Shown here in pieces: positions 28,601 through 43,600 of a stretch of DNA of 64,000 nt. The notes under the pieces were generated by a model. The model saw only the letters and a list, made by a program, of their open reading frames with translations. It had not been told where the DNA came from and did not search any database. The translations under genes were made by a program, and so were the position numbers. Location of the stretch: NCBI GenBank assembly GCA_014843695.1, contig CM026387.1, forward strand, positions 69,475,920 to 69,539,919, written 5' to 3'. The stretch comes from Archivesica marissinica. Taxonomy: Eukaryota > Mollusca > Bivalvia > Venerida > Vesicomyidae. Position 1 is the first letter of the stretch. Each line of letters begins with the position of its first letter.

Positions 28601-31600
28601 GGGTTTATAGATACATCTATGGAGGGCAAGGGTTTATAGATACATCTATGGGAGGGCAAGGGTTTATAGATACATCGATGGAGGGGAAGGGTTTATAGAT
28701 ACATCTATGGAGGGGAAGGGTTTATAGATACATCTATGGAGGGGAAGGGTTATAGATACATATGGAGGGGAAGGGTTTATAGATACATCTATGGAGGGCA
28801 AGGGTTTATAGATACATTATGGGGGGCAAGGGTTTATAGATACATCTATGGAGGGAAGGGTTTATGGATACATCTATGGAGGGGAAGGGTTTATAGATAC
28901 ATCTATGGAGGGGAAGGGTTTATAGATACATCTATGGAGGGGAAGGGTTTATAGATACATCTATGGGAGGGAAGGGCTTATAGATACATCTATGGAGGGG
29001 AAGGGTTTATAGATACATCTATGGAGGGGAAGGGTTTATAGATACATCTATGGAGGGGAAGGGTTTATAGATACATCTATGGAGGGGGAAGGGCTTATAG
29101 ATACATCTATGGAGGGGAAGGGTTTATATACATCTATGGAGGGGAAGGGTTTATAGATACATCTATGGGAGGGAAGGGCTTATAGATACATCTATGGGGG
29201 GAAGGGCTTATAGATACATCTATGGGGGGGAAGGGCTTATAGATACTCTATGGAGGGAAGGGTTTATAGATACATTTATGGGAGGGGAAGGGTTTATAGA
29301 TACATCTATGGGGGGAAGGGTTTATAGATATATATGGAGTGGAAGGGTTTATAGATACATCTATGGAGGGTGAAGGGTTTATAGATACATCTATGGAGGG
29401 GAAGGGTTTATAGATACATCTATGGGAGGGAAGGGTTTATAGATACATCTATGGAGGGCAAGGGTTTATAGATACATCTATGGAGGGGAAGGGCTTATAG
29501 ATACATCTATGGGGGGGAAGGGTTTATAGATACATCTATGGAGGGGAAGGGTTTATAGATACATCGATGGAGGGGAAGGGTTTATAGATACATCTATGGA
29601 GGGGAAGGGTTTATAGATACATCTATGGAGGGGAAGGGCTTATAGATACATTATGGGGGGCAAGGGTTTATAGATACATCTATGGAGGGCAAGGGCTTAT
29701 AGATACATCTATGGAGGGCAAGGGCTTATAGATACATCTATGGAGGGGAAGGGCTTATAGATACATCTATGGGAGGGGAAGGGTTTATAGATATATCTAT
29801 GGAGGGGAAGGGTTTATAGATACATCTATGGAGGGGAAGGGTTTATAGATACATCTATGGGAGGGGAAGGGTTTATAGATACATCTATGGAGGGGAAGGG
29901 TTTAAGGGTTTATAGATACATCTATGGAGGGAAGGGTTTATAGATACATCTATGGAGGGGAAGGGTTTATAGATACATCTATGGAGGGGAAGGGTTTATA
30001 GATACATCTATGGAGGGGAAGGGTTTATAGATACATCTATGGAGGGGAAGGGTTTATAGATACATCGATGGAGGGGAAGGGTTTATAGATACATCTATGG
30101 AGGGGAAGGGTTTATAGATACATCTATGGAGGGGAAGGGCTTATAGATACATTATGGGGGGCAAGGGTTTATAGATACATCTATGGAGGGCAAGGGCTTA
30201 TAGATACATCTATGGAGGGCAAGGGCTTATAGATACATCTATGGAGGGCAAGGGCTTATAGATACATCTATGGGGGAGGGTATAGATACATCTATGGGAG
30301 GGGAAGGGTTTATAGATATATCTATGGAGGGGAAGGGTTATAGATACATCTATGGAGGGGAAGGGTTTATAGATACATCTATGGGAGGGGAAGGGTTTAT
30401 AGATACATCTATGGAGGGGAAGGGTTTATAGATACATCTATGGAGGGGAAGGGTTTATAGATACATCTATGGAGGGCAAGGGTTTATAGATACATCTATG
30501 GAGGGGAAGGGCTTATAGATACATCTATGGAGGGGAAGGGTTTATAGATACATCTATGGAGGGGAAGGGTTTATCTATGGAGGGGAAGGGCTTATAGATA
30601 CATCTATGGGGGGGAAGGGTTTATAGATACATCTATGGAGGGCAAGGGTTTTAAAGATACACGTATGATAGTGTTTCATTTTAGAATCGTGTACCTGTTG
30701 TCCTATATGTCTCCTGATTGCAAGTCTATATACATGTATGTCTTTGTCCCGAGTCTCCTTCAGATAGTATACATTGATTGCATCATTCAATGTTCTGTCT
30801 TTCCTTATAAGCTTGTTTGCTATACAACACATTCTGCTTGATCAATGAATTGCGCTTGTTTCTATGCAACAAATTCTACTTGATCGATGAATTGTGCTTG
30901 TTGCTATGCAACAAATTCTACTTGATCGGTGAATTGTGCTTGTTTCTATGCAACAAATTCTACTTGATCAGTGAATTGTGCTTGTTGCTATACAACAAAT
31001 TCTACTTGATCAGTGAATTTTGCTTGTTCTATACAACAAATTCTACATGATCGGGAAATTTTGCTGAAATCATAGACTTTCTAGTACTGTATTTAATACA
31101 TATCAGTTCAGTTGACGTCACAAGCACCTGCCTTATTGTTTTCTACACGCTTGACCCACTACATGGTGGTGTGTTTGTATTTTGGTCACGTGATTGCCAA
31201 CTATGTACTATTGACCTTGTTTGCCATTTTGTGTGTCAAGCTATATCGATATGTATATAAATTATGGACAACAATACACACAGTTAGCGATTTATCAATC
31301 AACAAATCTCGAACTCTTATTTGACAAGATATTCAATGTTGTGTATGCTACACTTTGCAGGTTTAAATGCTATGAATATTCAACAATTGCTGACGGTGTT
31401 AGCTGCTGCTAGCAACAACCCAGGTATAATGCAATACACACCTGTGTATACACGTAATTGCAGAATGTGAACACATAAATCATGAAAACTACACATTACC
31501 ATGTAATATTAGAGTACACCATTTGTGTATATGTGCCACTTTATGTGTTCACGGGCCTACACGTTGTGAGTAGTATGCGCCTTGTAGTTGCAGCAACTTT

Positions 31601-34600
31601 TCTTTAAGAAAACTCGAGAAATTCATGCAGAATCAGTTTGAATAAATCAGTGGGGAGAATGCAGATAAAAACACAAGTCGATAGCTCTTCATTGAGCCGT
31701 AAATGAATATCTAATGTATTTCAAAATGCTTCACGGTTGGCGTAATGATTTTCGAGGAAAATAATGCAACAATAAGCTGAATTTACATTGCAATTCATTA
31801 ATAGTGTGTTTCTGGTCTCGTGTTGTGTTATCTCGAGTGCATAATGTTATGTTATCTCGAGTGCATAGTGTTATGTTAACTCGAGTGCATAGTGTTATGG
31901 TATCTCAAGTGTATAGTGTTATGTTGTCTCGAGTACATAGTGTTATGTTATCTCGAGTGCATAGTGTTATGTTATCTCAAGTGTATAGTGTTATGTTATC
32001 TCGAGTGCATAGTGTTATGTTATCGTGAGTGTATAGTGTTATATTATCTCGAGTGCATAGTGTTATGTTATCGTGAGTGTATAGTGTTATATTATCTCGA
32101 GTGCATAGTGTTATGTTATCGTGAGTGTATAGTGTTATAGTATCTCGAGTGCATAGTGTTATATTATCTCGAGTGCATAGCGTTATGTTATCTCGAGTGC
32201 ATAGTGTTATGTTATCTCGAGTGCATAGTGTTATGTTATCTCGAGTGCATAGTGCTATGTTATGTCGAGTGTACATAGTGTTATGTTATCTCGAGTGCAG
32301 AGTGTTATGTTATCGTGAGTGTATAGTGTTATATTATCTCGAGTGCATAGTGTTATATTATCTCGAGTGCATATCGTTATGTTATCTCGAGTGCATAGTG
32401 TTATGTTATCTCGAGTGCTATGTTATGTCGAGTGTACATAGTGTTATGTTATCTCGAGTGCATAGTGTTATGTTAACTCGAGTGCATAGTGTTATGTTGT
32501 CTTGAGTACATAGTGTTATGTTATCTCGAGTGCATAGTGTTATGTTATCTCGAGTACATAGTGTTATGGTGTCTTGAGTGCATAATGTTGTTATCTCGAG
32601 TGCATAGTGTTATGTTGACTCGAGTGCATAGTGTTATGTTATCTCGAGTGCATAGTGTTATGTTATGTGATCTCGAGTGCATGATGTTATGTTATAGCAA
32701 GTGCATAGTGTTATGTTATCTCGAGTGCATAGCGTTATGTTATAGCGAGTGTATAGTGTTATGTTATCGCGAGTGTATAGTGTTACGTTCTCTCGAGTGC
32801 ATAGTGTTATGTTATCTCGAGTGCATAGTGGTATGTTATCTAGAGTACATAGTGTTATGTTATCTCGAGTGCATAGTTGTATGTTATCTCGAGTGTATAG
32901 TGTTATGTTATCTCGAGTACATAGTGTTATGTTATCTCGAGTGCATAGTGGTATGTTATCTAGAGTACATAGTGTTATGTTATCTCGAGTGCATAGTGGT
33001 ATGTTATCTCGAGTACATAGTGTTATGTTATCTCGAGTGCATAGTGGTATGTTATCTAGAGTACATAGTGTTATGTTATCTCGAGTACATAGTGTTATGT
33101 TATCTCGAGTGCATAGTGTTATGTTATCTCGATTGTATAGTGTTATGTTATCTCGAGTACATAGTGTTATGTTATCTCGAGTGCATAGTGGTATGTTATC
33201 TAGAGTACATAGTGGTATGTTATCTCGAGTGCATAGTGGTATGTTATCTAGAGTACATAGTGTTATGTTATCTCGAGTGTATAGTGTTATGTTATCTCGA
33301 GTGCATAGTGTTATGTTATCTCGAGTGCATAGTGGTATGTTATCTGGAGTACATAGTGGTATGTTATCTCGAGTGCATAGTGGTATGTTATCTAGAGTAC
33401 ATAGTGTTATGTTATCTCGAGTGTATAGTGTTATGTTATCTCGAGTGCATAGTGGTATGTTACCTCGAGTACATAGTGTTATGTTATCTCGAGTGCATAG
33501 TGGTATGTTATCTAAAGTACATAGTGTTATGTTATCTCGAGTGTATAGTGTTATGTTATCTCGAGTGCATAGTGGTATGTTACCTCGAGTACATAGTGTT
33601 ATGTTATCTCGAGTGCATAGTGTTATGTTATCTCGAGTGCATAGTGTTATGTTATGTGATCTCGAGTGCATGATGTTATGTTATCGCGAGTGTATAGTGT
33701 TATGTTATCTCGAGTGTATAGTGTTATGTTATAGCAAGTGCATAGTGTTATGTTATCTCGAGTGCATAGCGTTATGTTATCGCGAGTGTATAGTGTTATG
33801 TTATCGCGAGTGTATAGTGTTATGTTATCGCGAGTGTATAGTGTTATGTTATCTCGAGTGCATAGTTGTATGTTATCTCGAGTGTATAGTGTTATGTTAT
33901 CTCGAGTACATAGTGTTATGTTATCTCGAGTGCATAGTGGTATGTTATCTAGAGTACATAGTTGTATGTTATCTCGAGTGTATAGTGTTATGTTATCTCG
34001 AGTACATAGTGTTATGTTATCTCGAGTGCATATTGGTATGTTATCTAGAGTACATAGTGTTATGTTATCTCGAGTGTATAGTGGTATGTTACCTCGAGTA
34101 CATAGTGGTATGTTACCTCGAGTACATAGTGTTATGTTATCTCGAGTTCATAGTGGTATGTTATCTAGAGTACATAGTGTTATGGTATCTCAAGTGTATA
34201 GTGGTATGTTACCTCGAGTACATAGTGTTATGTTATCTCGAGTGCATAGTGGTATGTTATCTAGAGTACATAGTGTTATGTTATCTCGAGTGTATAGTGT
34301 TATGTTATCTCGAGTGCATAGTGGTATGTTACCTCGAGTACATAGTGTTATGTTATCTCGAGTGCATAGTGTTATGTTATCTCGAGTGTATAGTGCTGTG
34401 TAGCCCGTTTCTTGTATCTGTGCACCTTTTCCCAAATTTGTTCTGTTTGACGCTAATGTATAATTGGTTGTTTACATGTTGTACGTTTATTGTTGATATT
34501 GTATAGCGCTTCCTTCCTGTTGTTATCCTGTTGTATAATACTGTACCCTCTACCCTGTTTTTTTAGAGGACATATTCCACATGACTCTAGACCAGGTTGT

Positions 34601-37600
34601 CAAGTGGTTACGGTCGTTCACTTCAAATCACTTGCCTCTCACCGCTCTAGGTTCGAATCCCGCTGAGACTGTCAAGTTATTTTATGTGAGGAAACTATCC
34701 AGCCGGCTTGCCGAAGGTCGGTGGTTCTCTCCCGTGTGACTGTGCATGCCTGAAATACTGCTCGGAGAGGCACCCGCGCTCTTCCTCCACCAATAGTCGG
34801 CATAGGACCAAACCTGTTGGTGCGACGTTAACAACGAAATATCAATGAACTGGTGAAGTAACCGTGTTATGATAGATCCATAGTAATGCAACAACATCAC
34901 CGTGGTTATAATTTGACGTGCATGAAATCATAAACTCTTAAATTGCTTATTGAGAAATGTCTTTTAGTTGCTGTTGGCATCTTTGGTAATAAACTTATTT
35001 GAAAGGTGATACATTGAAGGATTGCCAAAGCGGAATCTCTGGGGATATCTAAGAGACATATAAATCATAGACATTTTAAATAACTAGGTAGATATATAGT
35101 ACAGGGGCATACCGGCAACCCCCCCTGCCTATCACATAATTATGACGAGGTTTGTGGTCGCCATCATTGCTTTGTGTTTCCGCCACTAAAACTTTCACAC
35201 AAAGAGGCATTAAATATTTCACCTGTCCGTCCGTCCGTCCATAGACAGAGAATTAAGTTTCAAATGTTCTTATTTCTTTTATTTAGTATCTAATTAGATA
35301 ATTGTTTTCCAAGTTTTATGAAACTTAACCAAGTTGTCCGACAGACTGGATACCAAGCTATATTTCCCCCAGCAACACCACAGTTATGGCCCTTAGATTG
35401 TAAAAAATAAAAAATAAATGTTCAACTGTGAAGTTTCTATAGCATCAAATCCAAATTGTTTCAAACAGCGTCAAATATGTTTTCCAGTCTTTGCTAAAAT
35501 AATTACAACTGAAACAGCAACCTCCCAAACACCACCCCCCCCCATTTATGTTTTCCAGTCTTTGCTAAAATAATTACAACTGAAACAGCAACCTCCCAAA
35601 CACCCCCCCCATTTATGTTTTCCAGTCTTTGCTCAAATAATTACAACTAAACCTGCAATCTCCCAATCCCCCCCACACCCCTCCCCCATTTAACTTGCTC
35701 CTTTTCTTCATTCTTTTTCCGAATGCATGAAACGTGCAGTTATTTTTGTGGATTATGTGAAGTATTATTGTTGTGTATTACTGAAGCAAGCTGTATGTTA
35801 CTATGCACCTCTCACCTGTTCTTCTTTCCTTTCAATAGTTCAGTTTCAAGTTGTTTTGTAAAGTCATTGTTGTTTGTAGTGAAACTTAGATTATTTCACG
35901 ATTATTTCACTTTTGAATTTGTTTTATAACGAATGTACGAAAACAAATTCAAAAGTGAAATAATCGTGAAATAATCTAAGTTTCACTATTTCAGTTACAT
36001 TATTTCAGCGTAAGAAATGCATTTAAATGAATGGAAACTATGACTGGATTGTGTAATTCTAAATTAACCGTCTTATTTCAATAGTGTTTATTGTTTTGTT
36101 TGAGACAGCAATGTTCGCTTAACAGCTGAATATCATTGCATGCAGTGGCTTCTTCCAATATATCCAGGTTACCTGTATACAAAATAGGTAGATTACCTGT
36201 ATTCAAAACATGTAAATTAATTGTATACTAAATATGTAAATTACCTGTATACTAAATATGTAGATTACCTGTATACTAAATATGTAGATTACCTGTATAC
36301 TAAATATGTAGATTACCTGTATACTAAATATGTAGATTACCTGTATACTAAATATGTAGATTACCTGTATACTAAATATGTAAATTACCTGTATACTAAA
36401 TATGTAGATTACGTGTATACTAAATATGTAGATTACCTGTATACTAAATATGTAGATTACCTGTATACTAAATATGTAGATTACCTGTACACTAAATATG
36501 TAGATTACCTGTATTCAAAACATGTGCATTGCCTGTATACTAAATAGGTAGATTACCCTGCATACTAAATAGGTAGATTACCCTGCATACTAGATATGGG
36601 TATGGTAAGTAGGTAGATATGAGTATGGTGGGTGGGTAAATATGTGTATGGTGGGTGGGTAGATATGAGTATGGTGGGTGGGTAAATATGTGTATGGTGG
36701 GTGGGTAAATATGGCTATGGTGGGTAGGTAGATATGGGTATGATAAGTAGGTAGATATGAGTGTGGTGGGTGGGTAGATATGGCTATGGTGGGTAGGTAG
36801 ATATGTGTATGGTGGGTGGGTAGATATGGGTATGGTGGGTGGGTAGATATGAGTATGGTGGGTGGGTAAATATGTGTATGGTGGGTGGGTAGATATGAGT
36901 ATGGTGGGTGGGTAAATATGTGTATGGTGGGTGGGTAGATATGGGTATGGTGGGTGGGTAGATATGGGTATGGTAGGTAGGTAGATATCTGTATTGTAAG
37001 TAGGTAAGCACTGGATTGGTTGATGTCACTTACTAGTTGGAGCAGCTATTGTGTGCTGTAATATTCCACAGTTACGCGGAGTTTGCTGTCAGACTTATAA
37101 CAATGAGAACGTTGTACAATTGAGAGGATGTGTTTTGTGCACGATGATTTTATATGTTACCAAATATCTAATGCTGCATTGCCGTATTCTCTATCAGGCC
37201 TTCTGGCGGCGTTAGCTTCCATCGCCGGCGGGAATTCAAGCGGCAATAATAACTCGTCAACATCGAATTGTTCGAGTGCCAGCACTAATGCGGCAGGTAC
37301 ATTCAGTTGTCCTCGTTCACATCTATTTTGCAGCCGCTATTTATGTCTGCTCTGTTTATAATAGGGCTGTTACACTTGGGCATAATTGTACAGTCAAAGG
37401 GAGGTAACTAGTATTCTATTCAAAGGGAGGTAACTAGTACAGGATCTGTAAAAAAGAAATAAAAGAAGCAGAACTTGCGTTTAGCTTCATTATAAACAGT
37501 TTTAAATACAAATTTCAAGACATGATCAATGTTAAACATATACTAAATTATGAGGAAATTATTTTTAAGATCATTCGATAAATTGTTTATGAATAAAATT

Positions 37601-40600
37601 TGGGTTCTTGGAAACTGATCAACATTTGCATTCAAGCTGTCAAATGTTATATTGTTCCATAGATTGTTGTACCCCCCCGCTGCGAAGTATATGTCGGCTA
37701 TATTATTGTAGTCACGAATGTCCGTTGTCCCTACACTGCTTGCATAGTCCATATCTTCTAAGCTCCTTCAAAGGTTTTCATTAAACTTGTATCAATTTTT
37801 CATAACATTTCATGTCTTGTCCATATCTTCTTGTAAACGACTTGACATATTTTACCATCAATTGTTCACCTATCAAGATGATGGTGTCACCCATATAGAT
37901 TGTTAGTCAAGGTCACGATAGATTGTGTCACCATATAGATTGTTAGTCACGGTCACGATAGATTGTGTCGCCCATATAGATTGATAGTCAAGGTCGCGAT
38001 AGATTGTGTCACCCATATAGATTGATAGTCAAGGTCACGATAGATTGTGTCACCCATATAGATTGATAGTCAAGGTCACGATAGATTGTGTCACCCATAG
38101 AGATTGTTAGTCAAGGTCATGATAGTTGGTGTCACCCATATAGATTGTTAGTCAAGGTCACGATAGATGGTGTCACCCATATAGATTGTTAGTCAAGGTC
38201 ACGATAGATTGTGTCACCCATATAGATTGATAGTCAAGGTCATGATAGATGGTGTCACCCACATAGATTGTTAGTCAAGGTCACGATAGATTGTGTCACC
38301 CATATAGATTGTTAGTCAAGGTCACGATAGATTGTGTCACCCATATAGATTGTTAGTCAAGGTCACGATAGATTGTGTCACCCATAGAGATTGTTAGTCA
38401 AGCTCACGATAGATTGTGTCACCCATATAGATTGTCAGTCAAGGTCACGATAGATTGTGTCACCCATATAGATTGATAGTCAAGGTCATGATAGATGGTG
38501 TCACCCACATAGATTGTTAGTCAAGGTCACGATAGATTGTGTCACCCATAGAGATTGTTAGTCAAGCTCACGATAGATTGTGTCACCCATATAGATTGTT
38601 AGTCAAGGTCATGATAGATTGTGTCACCCATATAGATTGTTAGTCAAGGTCACGACAGTTGGTGTCACCCATATAGATTGTTAGTCAAGGTCACGATAGA
38701 AGGTGTCACCCATATAGATTGTTAGTCAAGGTCATGATAGATTGTGTCGCCCATATAGATTGTTAGTCAAGGTCATGATAGATTGTGTCACCCATATAGA
38801 TTGTTAGTCAAGATCATGATAGATGGTGTCACCCATATAGATTGTTAGTTAAGGTCACGATAGTTGGTGTCACCCATATAGATTGTTAGTCAAGGTCACG
38901 ATAGTTGGTGTCACCCATATAGATTGTTAGTCAAGGTCACGATAGATGGTGTCATCCATATAGATTGATAGTCAAGGTCATGATAGATGGTTAGTCAAGG
39001 TCACACATACAGGTCAAGGTCCAAATCATGCTCCAATCTGTGTATGCTTAATAGACCCCATTATCACACATCACCACAATAGTGTCAATTATGAAAACTG
39101 AACAATCGCATTGTCTGACATTTTATCATTCCTGTATATGCGGCGTCCGGGGGGTATTTGTCACATTCAGTGATAGCTCTAGTGTTCTGGTTACCTCTCT
39201 AGTATGGTGTACTGTACAGAATGTTAGTGTTATGGTTACCTCTCTAGTATGGTGTACAGTACAGTATGTTAGTTTTATGGTTACCTCTCTAGTATGGTGT
39301 ACAGTACAGTATGTTAGTTTTATGGTTACCTCTCTAGTATGGTTACCTCTCTAGTATGGTGTACTGTACTGTATGTTAGTGTTCTGGTTACCTCTCTCGT
39401 ATGGTGTACTGTACAGTATGTTAGTGTTCTGGTTTCCTCTAGTATGGTGTACTGTACAGTATGTTAGTGTTCTGGTTACCTCTCTAGTATGGTGTACTGT
39501 ACAGTATGTTAGTTTTATGGTTACCTTTCTAGTATGGTGTACTGTACAGTATGTTAGTTTTATGGTTACCTCTCTAGTGTGGTGTACAGTACTGTATGTT
39601 AGTGTTCTGGTTACCTCTCTAGTATGCTGTACTGTACAGTTAAAGTTTTTCAGTCCTATGCTCTGACCATTTTGTATTTTTGAAGTTGGCTAGCTATTTA
39701 TTGCATTTTTTCCATGTCTGCATGGCGTTTTTACTTTTCATTGTCACGTTAATCAATTCTTGGCTTCTCTTACTAGTATATCATATGCATAGCAATTTGC
39801 TTGAAACAAGCCAGCTTTGGGACACTTCACATCTTTTGTGCGAACATTTATCTAAATGCCTTGTATTCAAACATATTTGTGAATGTTTTAGTTTGTAATG
39901 TATAGCATCTGGATTTCAAGCAGGTTCTCACATAACTGGGGCGCTGGAATAAATATAGCATTGCCTTGATGCAGTAACTCACAAACTGACATTTGCCTGT
40001 TAATTGATAATATATTGAGTTATTGCACTGACTCAGTAAGTGGCATTTGCCTGTTAATTGATAGATATTGAGTTATTGCACTGACTCAGTAAGTGACATT
40101 TGCCTGTTAATTGATAATATATTGAGTTATTGCACTGACTTGGTAAGTGACATTTGCCTGTTAATTGATAATATATTGAGTTATTGCACTGACTCAGTAA
40201 GTGACATTTGCCTGTTAATTGATAATATATTGAGTTATTGCACTGACTCAGTAAGTGGCATTTGTCTGTTAATTGATATATATTGAGTTATTGCACTGAC
40301 TCAGTAAGTGGCATTTGCCTGTTAATTGATAGATATTGAGTTATTGCACTGACTCAGTAAGTGACATTTGCCTGTTAATTGATAGATATTGAGTTATTGC
40401 ACTGACTCAGTAAGTGACATTTGTCTGTTAATTGATATATATTGAGTTATTGCACTGACTCAGTAAGTGGCATTTGCCTGTTAATTGATAGATATTGAGT
40501 TATTGCACTGACTCAGTAAGTGACATTTGTCTGTTAATTGATATATATATATTGAGGTATTGCATTGACTCAGTAAGTGACATTTGTCTGTTAATTGATA

Positions 40601-43600
40601 GAGTTATTGCATTACGGTAATGATATACATAAGACAGTATACTTTGCGTGAGGTCTGTCTGTAATTTCACGATAATAAATTTTTGTTGTGGCATCTTACA
40701 GCTTATCAATAATTAGAATTTGTTTTTGCATGGAATGTTGTTGAGGAAGTTTGTTCCAGCTTTGTATAAACACCTAGATACAGTTAGTTCATGTCAGTGT
40801 TTGTCATATAAGGTGGAGAAATCATCCAAAACTGCTCCATTTCCAAATACCATTGTAGCAAATATCATAATATGTGTGTAATAAATGGCAATGGGATGTT
40901 GTGATATTACTGGGTGTGTACATCCTCCGGGGCTGGTGATATTACTGGGTGTGTACATCCTCCGGGGCTGGTGATATTACTGGGTGTGTACATCCTCCGG
41001 GGCTGGTGATATTACTGGGTGTGTACATTATCCGGGGCGGGTGATATTACTGGGTGTGTACATCCTCCGGGGCGGGTGATATTACTGGGTGTGTACATCC
41101 TCCGGGGCGGGTGATATTACTGGGTGTGTACATCCTCCGGGTCGGGTGATATTACTGGGTGTGTACATCCTCCGGGTCGGGTGATATCACTGTGTTTTGT
41201 TCAAGCTGACATTATGTACGTACATTGCGTGTTTTGGAATGTTTGTCCACCTTATGATACATGCTTCTGTTGTGAAGTGATTCACCTTTATACATTGCAT
41301 GTACTCAATGATCTCCCAGTGTTATACATATCCTACACAAACCTTTCATTTATTATTGAGCTTATAATTGCTCTGTACTAGTTAATAATAACTATTTTAA
41401 TATTAATTTTATTATATGTTTGCCATAGTTTTATATTTTCTAATTAAATGTTATCTTCTAGGTTTCCTTTTATATTAACCTATTTCTTAAGCAGCCTTTG
41501 TGTTTTCCTGGAAAATGTTTTTTGTTAGTAGTTTTGTATGTATTTTCTTTGTAAACTTGTTTCAGGATATTTTGTATAAGTAGTTGTCACCTACAGATTC
41601 CAATTAAAGCATTTTCATTGCTCAGCACTCACTTTTACTTAAAGCGACATTACATCGCACAAAGCAAATAAAATGCATTTGTTCACGTATAAATGCATTG
41701 CTACTACAAATGCTTCCGAATACATTCTAACACTAACATTGAATCAATAAATAGTGTTTTTGTGGATTGAAAGTATGATTTTATATAACGGTCATCCATT
41801 CTCCTGAATTGACGTGTGTTTGTCATCGGAGTCAATACTAAACTAAGCGTGAAATAATGTCATTTAGAGATAATTAAAATTTTTAGTTAAGAATAGTCTA
41901 CAAATAAATAGTCACACATGTGAGATACGGTAAATATGTTCTATAAACCGTGTTATTCAGGATACACTAGTTGTATTACGCATTGATGTTTACATTATTT
42001 TGTTATATCAACAAACCGCGTATACGACGTTTGTTTATTAGTTGAAATACTCAGTATTTCAGGCAAATATTTGGAAAAAAATGATACCATATAATAGGAA
42101 AACACATTCTTTAGAAATGTGTGTTTTCACTGATGTAGTGTCGCTTTAATTGTTAAACGGCAGTTCTTGACACTCTCCAAGGACTTTATCAATTATAGTG
42201 AGCAAGTTGTGTCTGTCACTTGTATTTCAAGCTGGAACTAGAGGGTGATTTGTGAGAAATAAGTCTCCCTGAGCTGCCTCACATCTCCCTTAGCTGCCCC
42301 TCACATCTCTCTGAGCTGCCCCTCACATCTCCCTGAGCTGCCCCTCACATCTCCCTGAGCTGCCCCTCACATCTCCCTGAGCTGCCCCTCATCTCCCTGA
42401 ACTGCCCCTCACATCTCCCTGAGTTGCCCCTCACATCTCCCTGAGCTGCCCCTCGCATCTCCCTGAGCTGCCCCTCGCATCTCCCTGAGCTGCCCCTCGC
42501 ATCTCCCTGAGCTGCCCCTCTCATCTCCCTGAGATGCCCCTCGCATCTCCCTGAGATGCCCCTCGCATCTCCCTGATCTGCCCCTCACATCTCCCTGAGC
42601 TCCCTCACATCTCCCTGAGCTCCCTCACATCTCCCTGAGCTCCCTCACATCTCCATATTTTAAGTTCAGGGGGAAGTTGTTCGCACGGTCCGTTCCAGTC
42701 TTCGGCTATGAGCTTCCGGAGGGCGGGGGGTGGAATTCATCACCTACTGTGATATTTCTTGTTCTTATATAAAATATATGGAGGAAAATAATTGAGCAAG
42801 TTGACAAAACTTCTCCCATTAAATATCTCCCTACTCCGCAGTCTAGCCTATTTTAAACTAATACGAGGACATTGCTGGTAGCCTTCACTGTTTCCATGCG
42901 TTCTATGCAGTATTCTACGTGTAAACATGTTGCATGTATAGAGGTGTTCAGAAGGTGACATCCGTGTAACATGTCTCCGGGTGTATTCATTACCAATCTA
43001 GTTCCCCGTATCATACTAGTTATATCTGGCACATCTAGTCCGCTGTAATTGTCCAGAGTGTTGCAGAACTCGATATCTAGACTCAATCAAATAAAACACA
43101 TCAAACAAGATATTTCTTTTCACATGCAACATTTTCCTGCTGAAATAAGATGGATAATTATTTTCACGCTCAACAAACAAAATGGGATAGTTTTGTTAAG
43201 TGTTTTTTAGTTGAAAATGCCATTGATTTTGTTCTTTTCTATTTATTGCTTAGGTCTTGCCAGAGAAAATTGAATATCTGAGGGGTAATATAGTAACCGT
43301 GATGAACTAGAACATTTCATAGGGATGATTTTTATGACTTTTTAAATTGCTGAACAAATTAAATAATTGATGGGTTTGATTTATGTATATAGGGGAAAGG
43401 AAGACAGTTATCCACCACATCTCATATTGCCCAATCATTACCGTTGGTCCCTAATTTACAGTGCGTTCTGGCAGGCGCACCTATATAAACCCAAATTCAT
43501 GGTGAGTCATGACAGCAGAGTGGTTGCACATTCGCTTCAGGCCCGTAGTTCACTCCCAGCTGTTTCCTTTGGCAAGGCATTTAAATGCCACATTTCCTCT

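Noticed and set aside
31808..34400. Telomere-like or centromeric satellite
   Set aside because: Units do not match TTAGGG-type telomere repeats, and the arrays are short, all different, and sit inside introns of one gene.
32489..34506. Very long open frames (394 and 585 codons on +, 337 on -) over the 24-bp array
   Set aside because: The unit is a multiple of 3 bp, so any stop-free frame stays open for the whole array on both strands. The 'proteins' are pure 8-residue repeats without a start context, overlapping on both strands.
34591..34665. Functional tRNA gene (A box and perfect B box)
   Set aside because: No acceptor-stem pairing that I can see, and the sequence continues into a SINE body shared with other copies. 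The same holds for 50059 and the minus-strand heads at 10491 and 56491.
37543..37752. 69-codon minus-strand frame ([20 protein letters not shown])
   Set aside because: No recognisable domain, no splice context, Asn-rich composition expected from AT-rich DNA. Not annotated as a gene.
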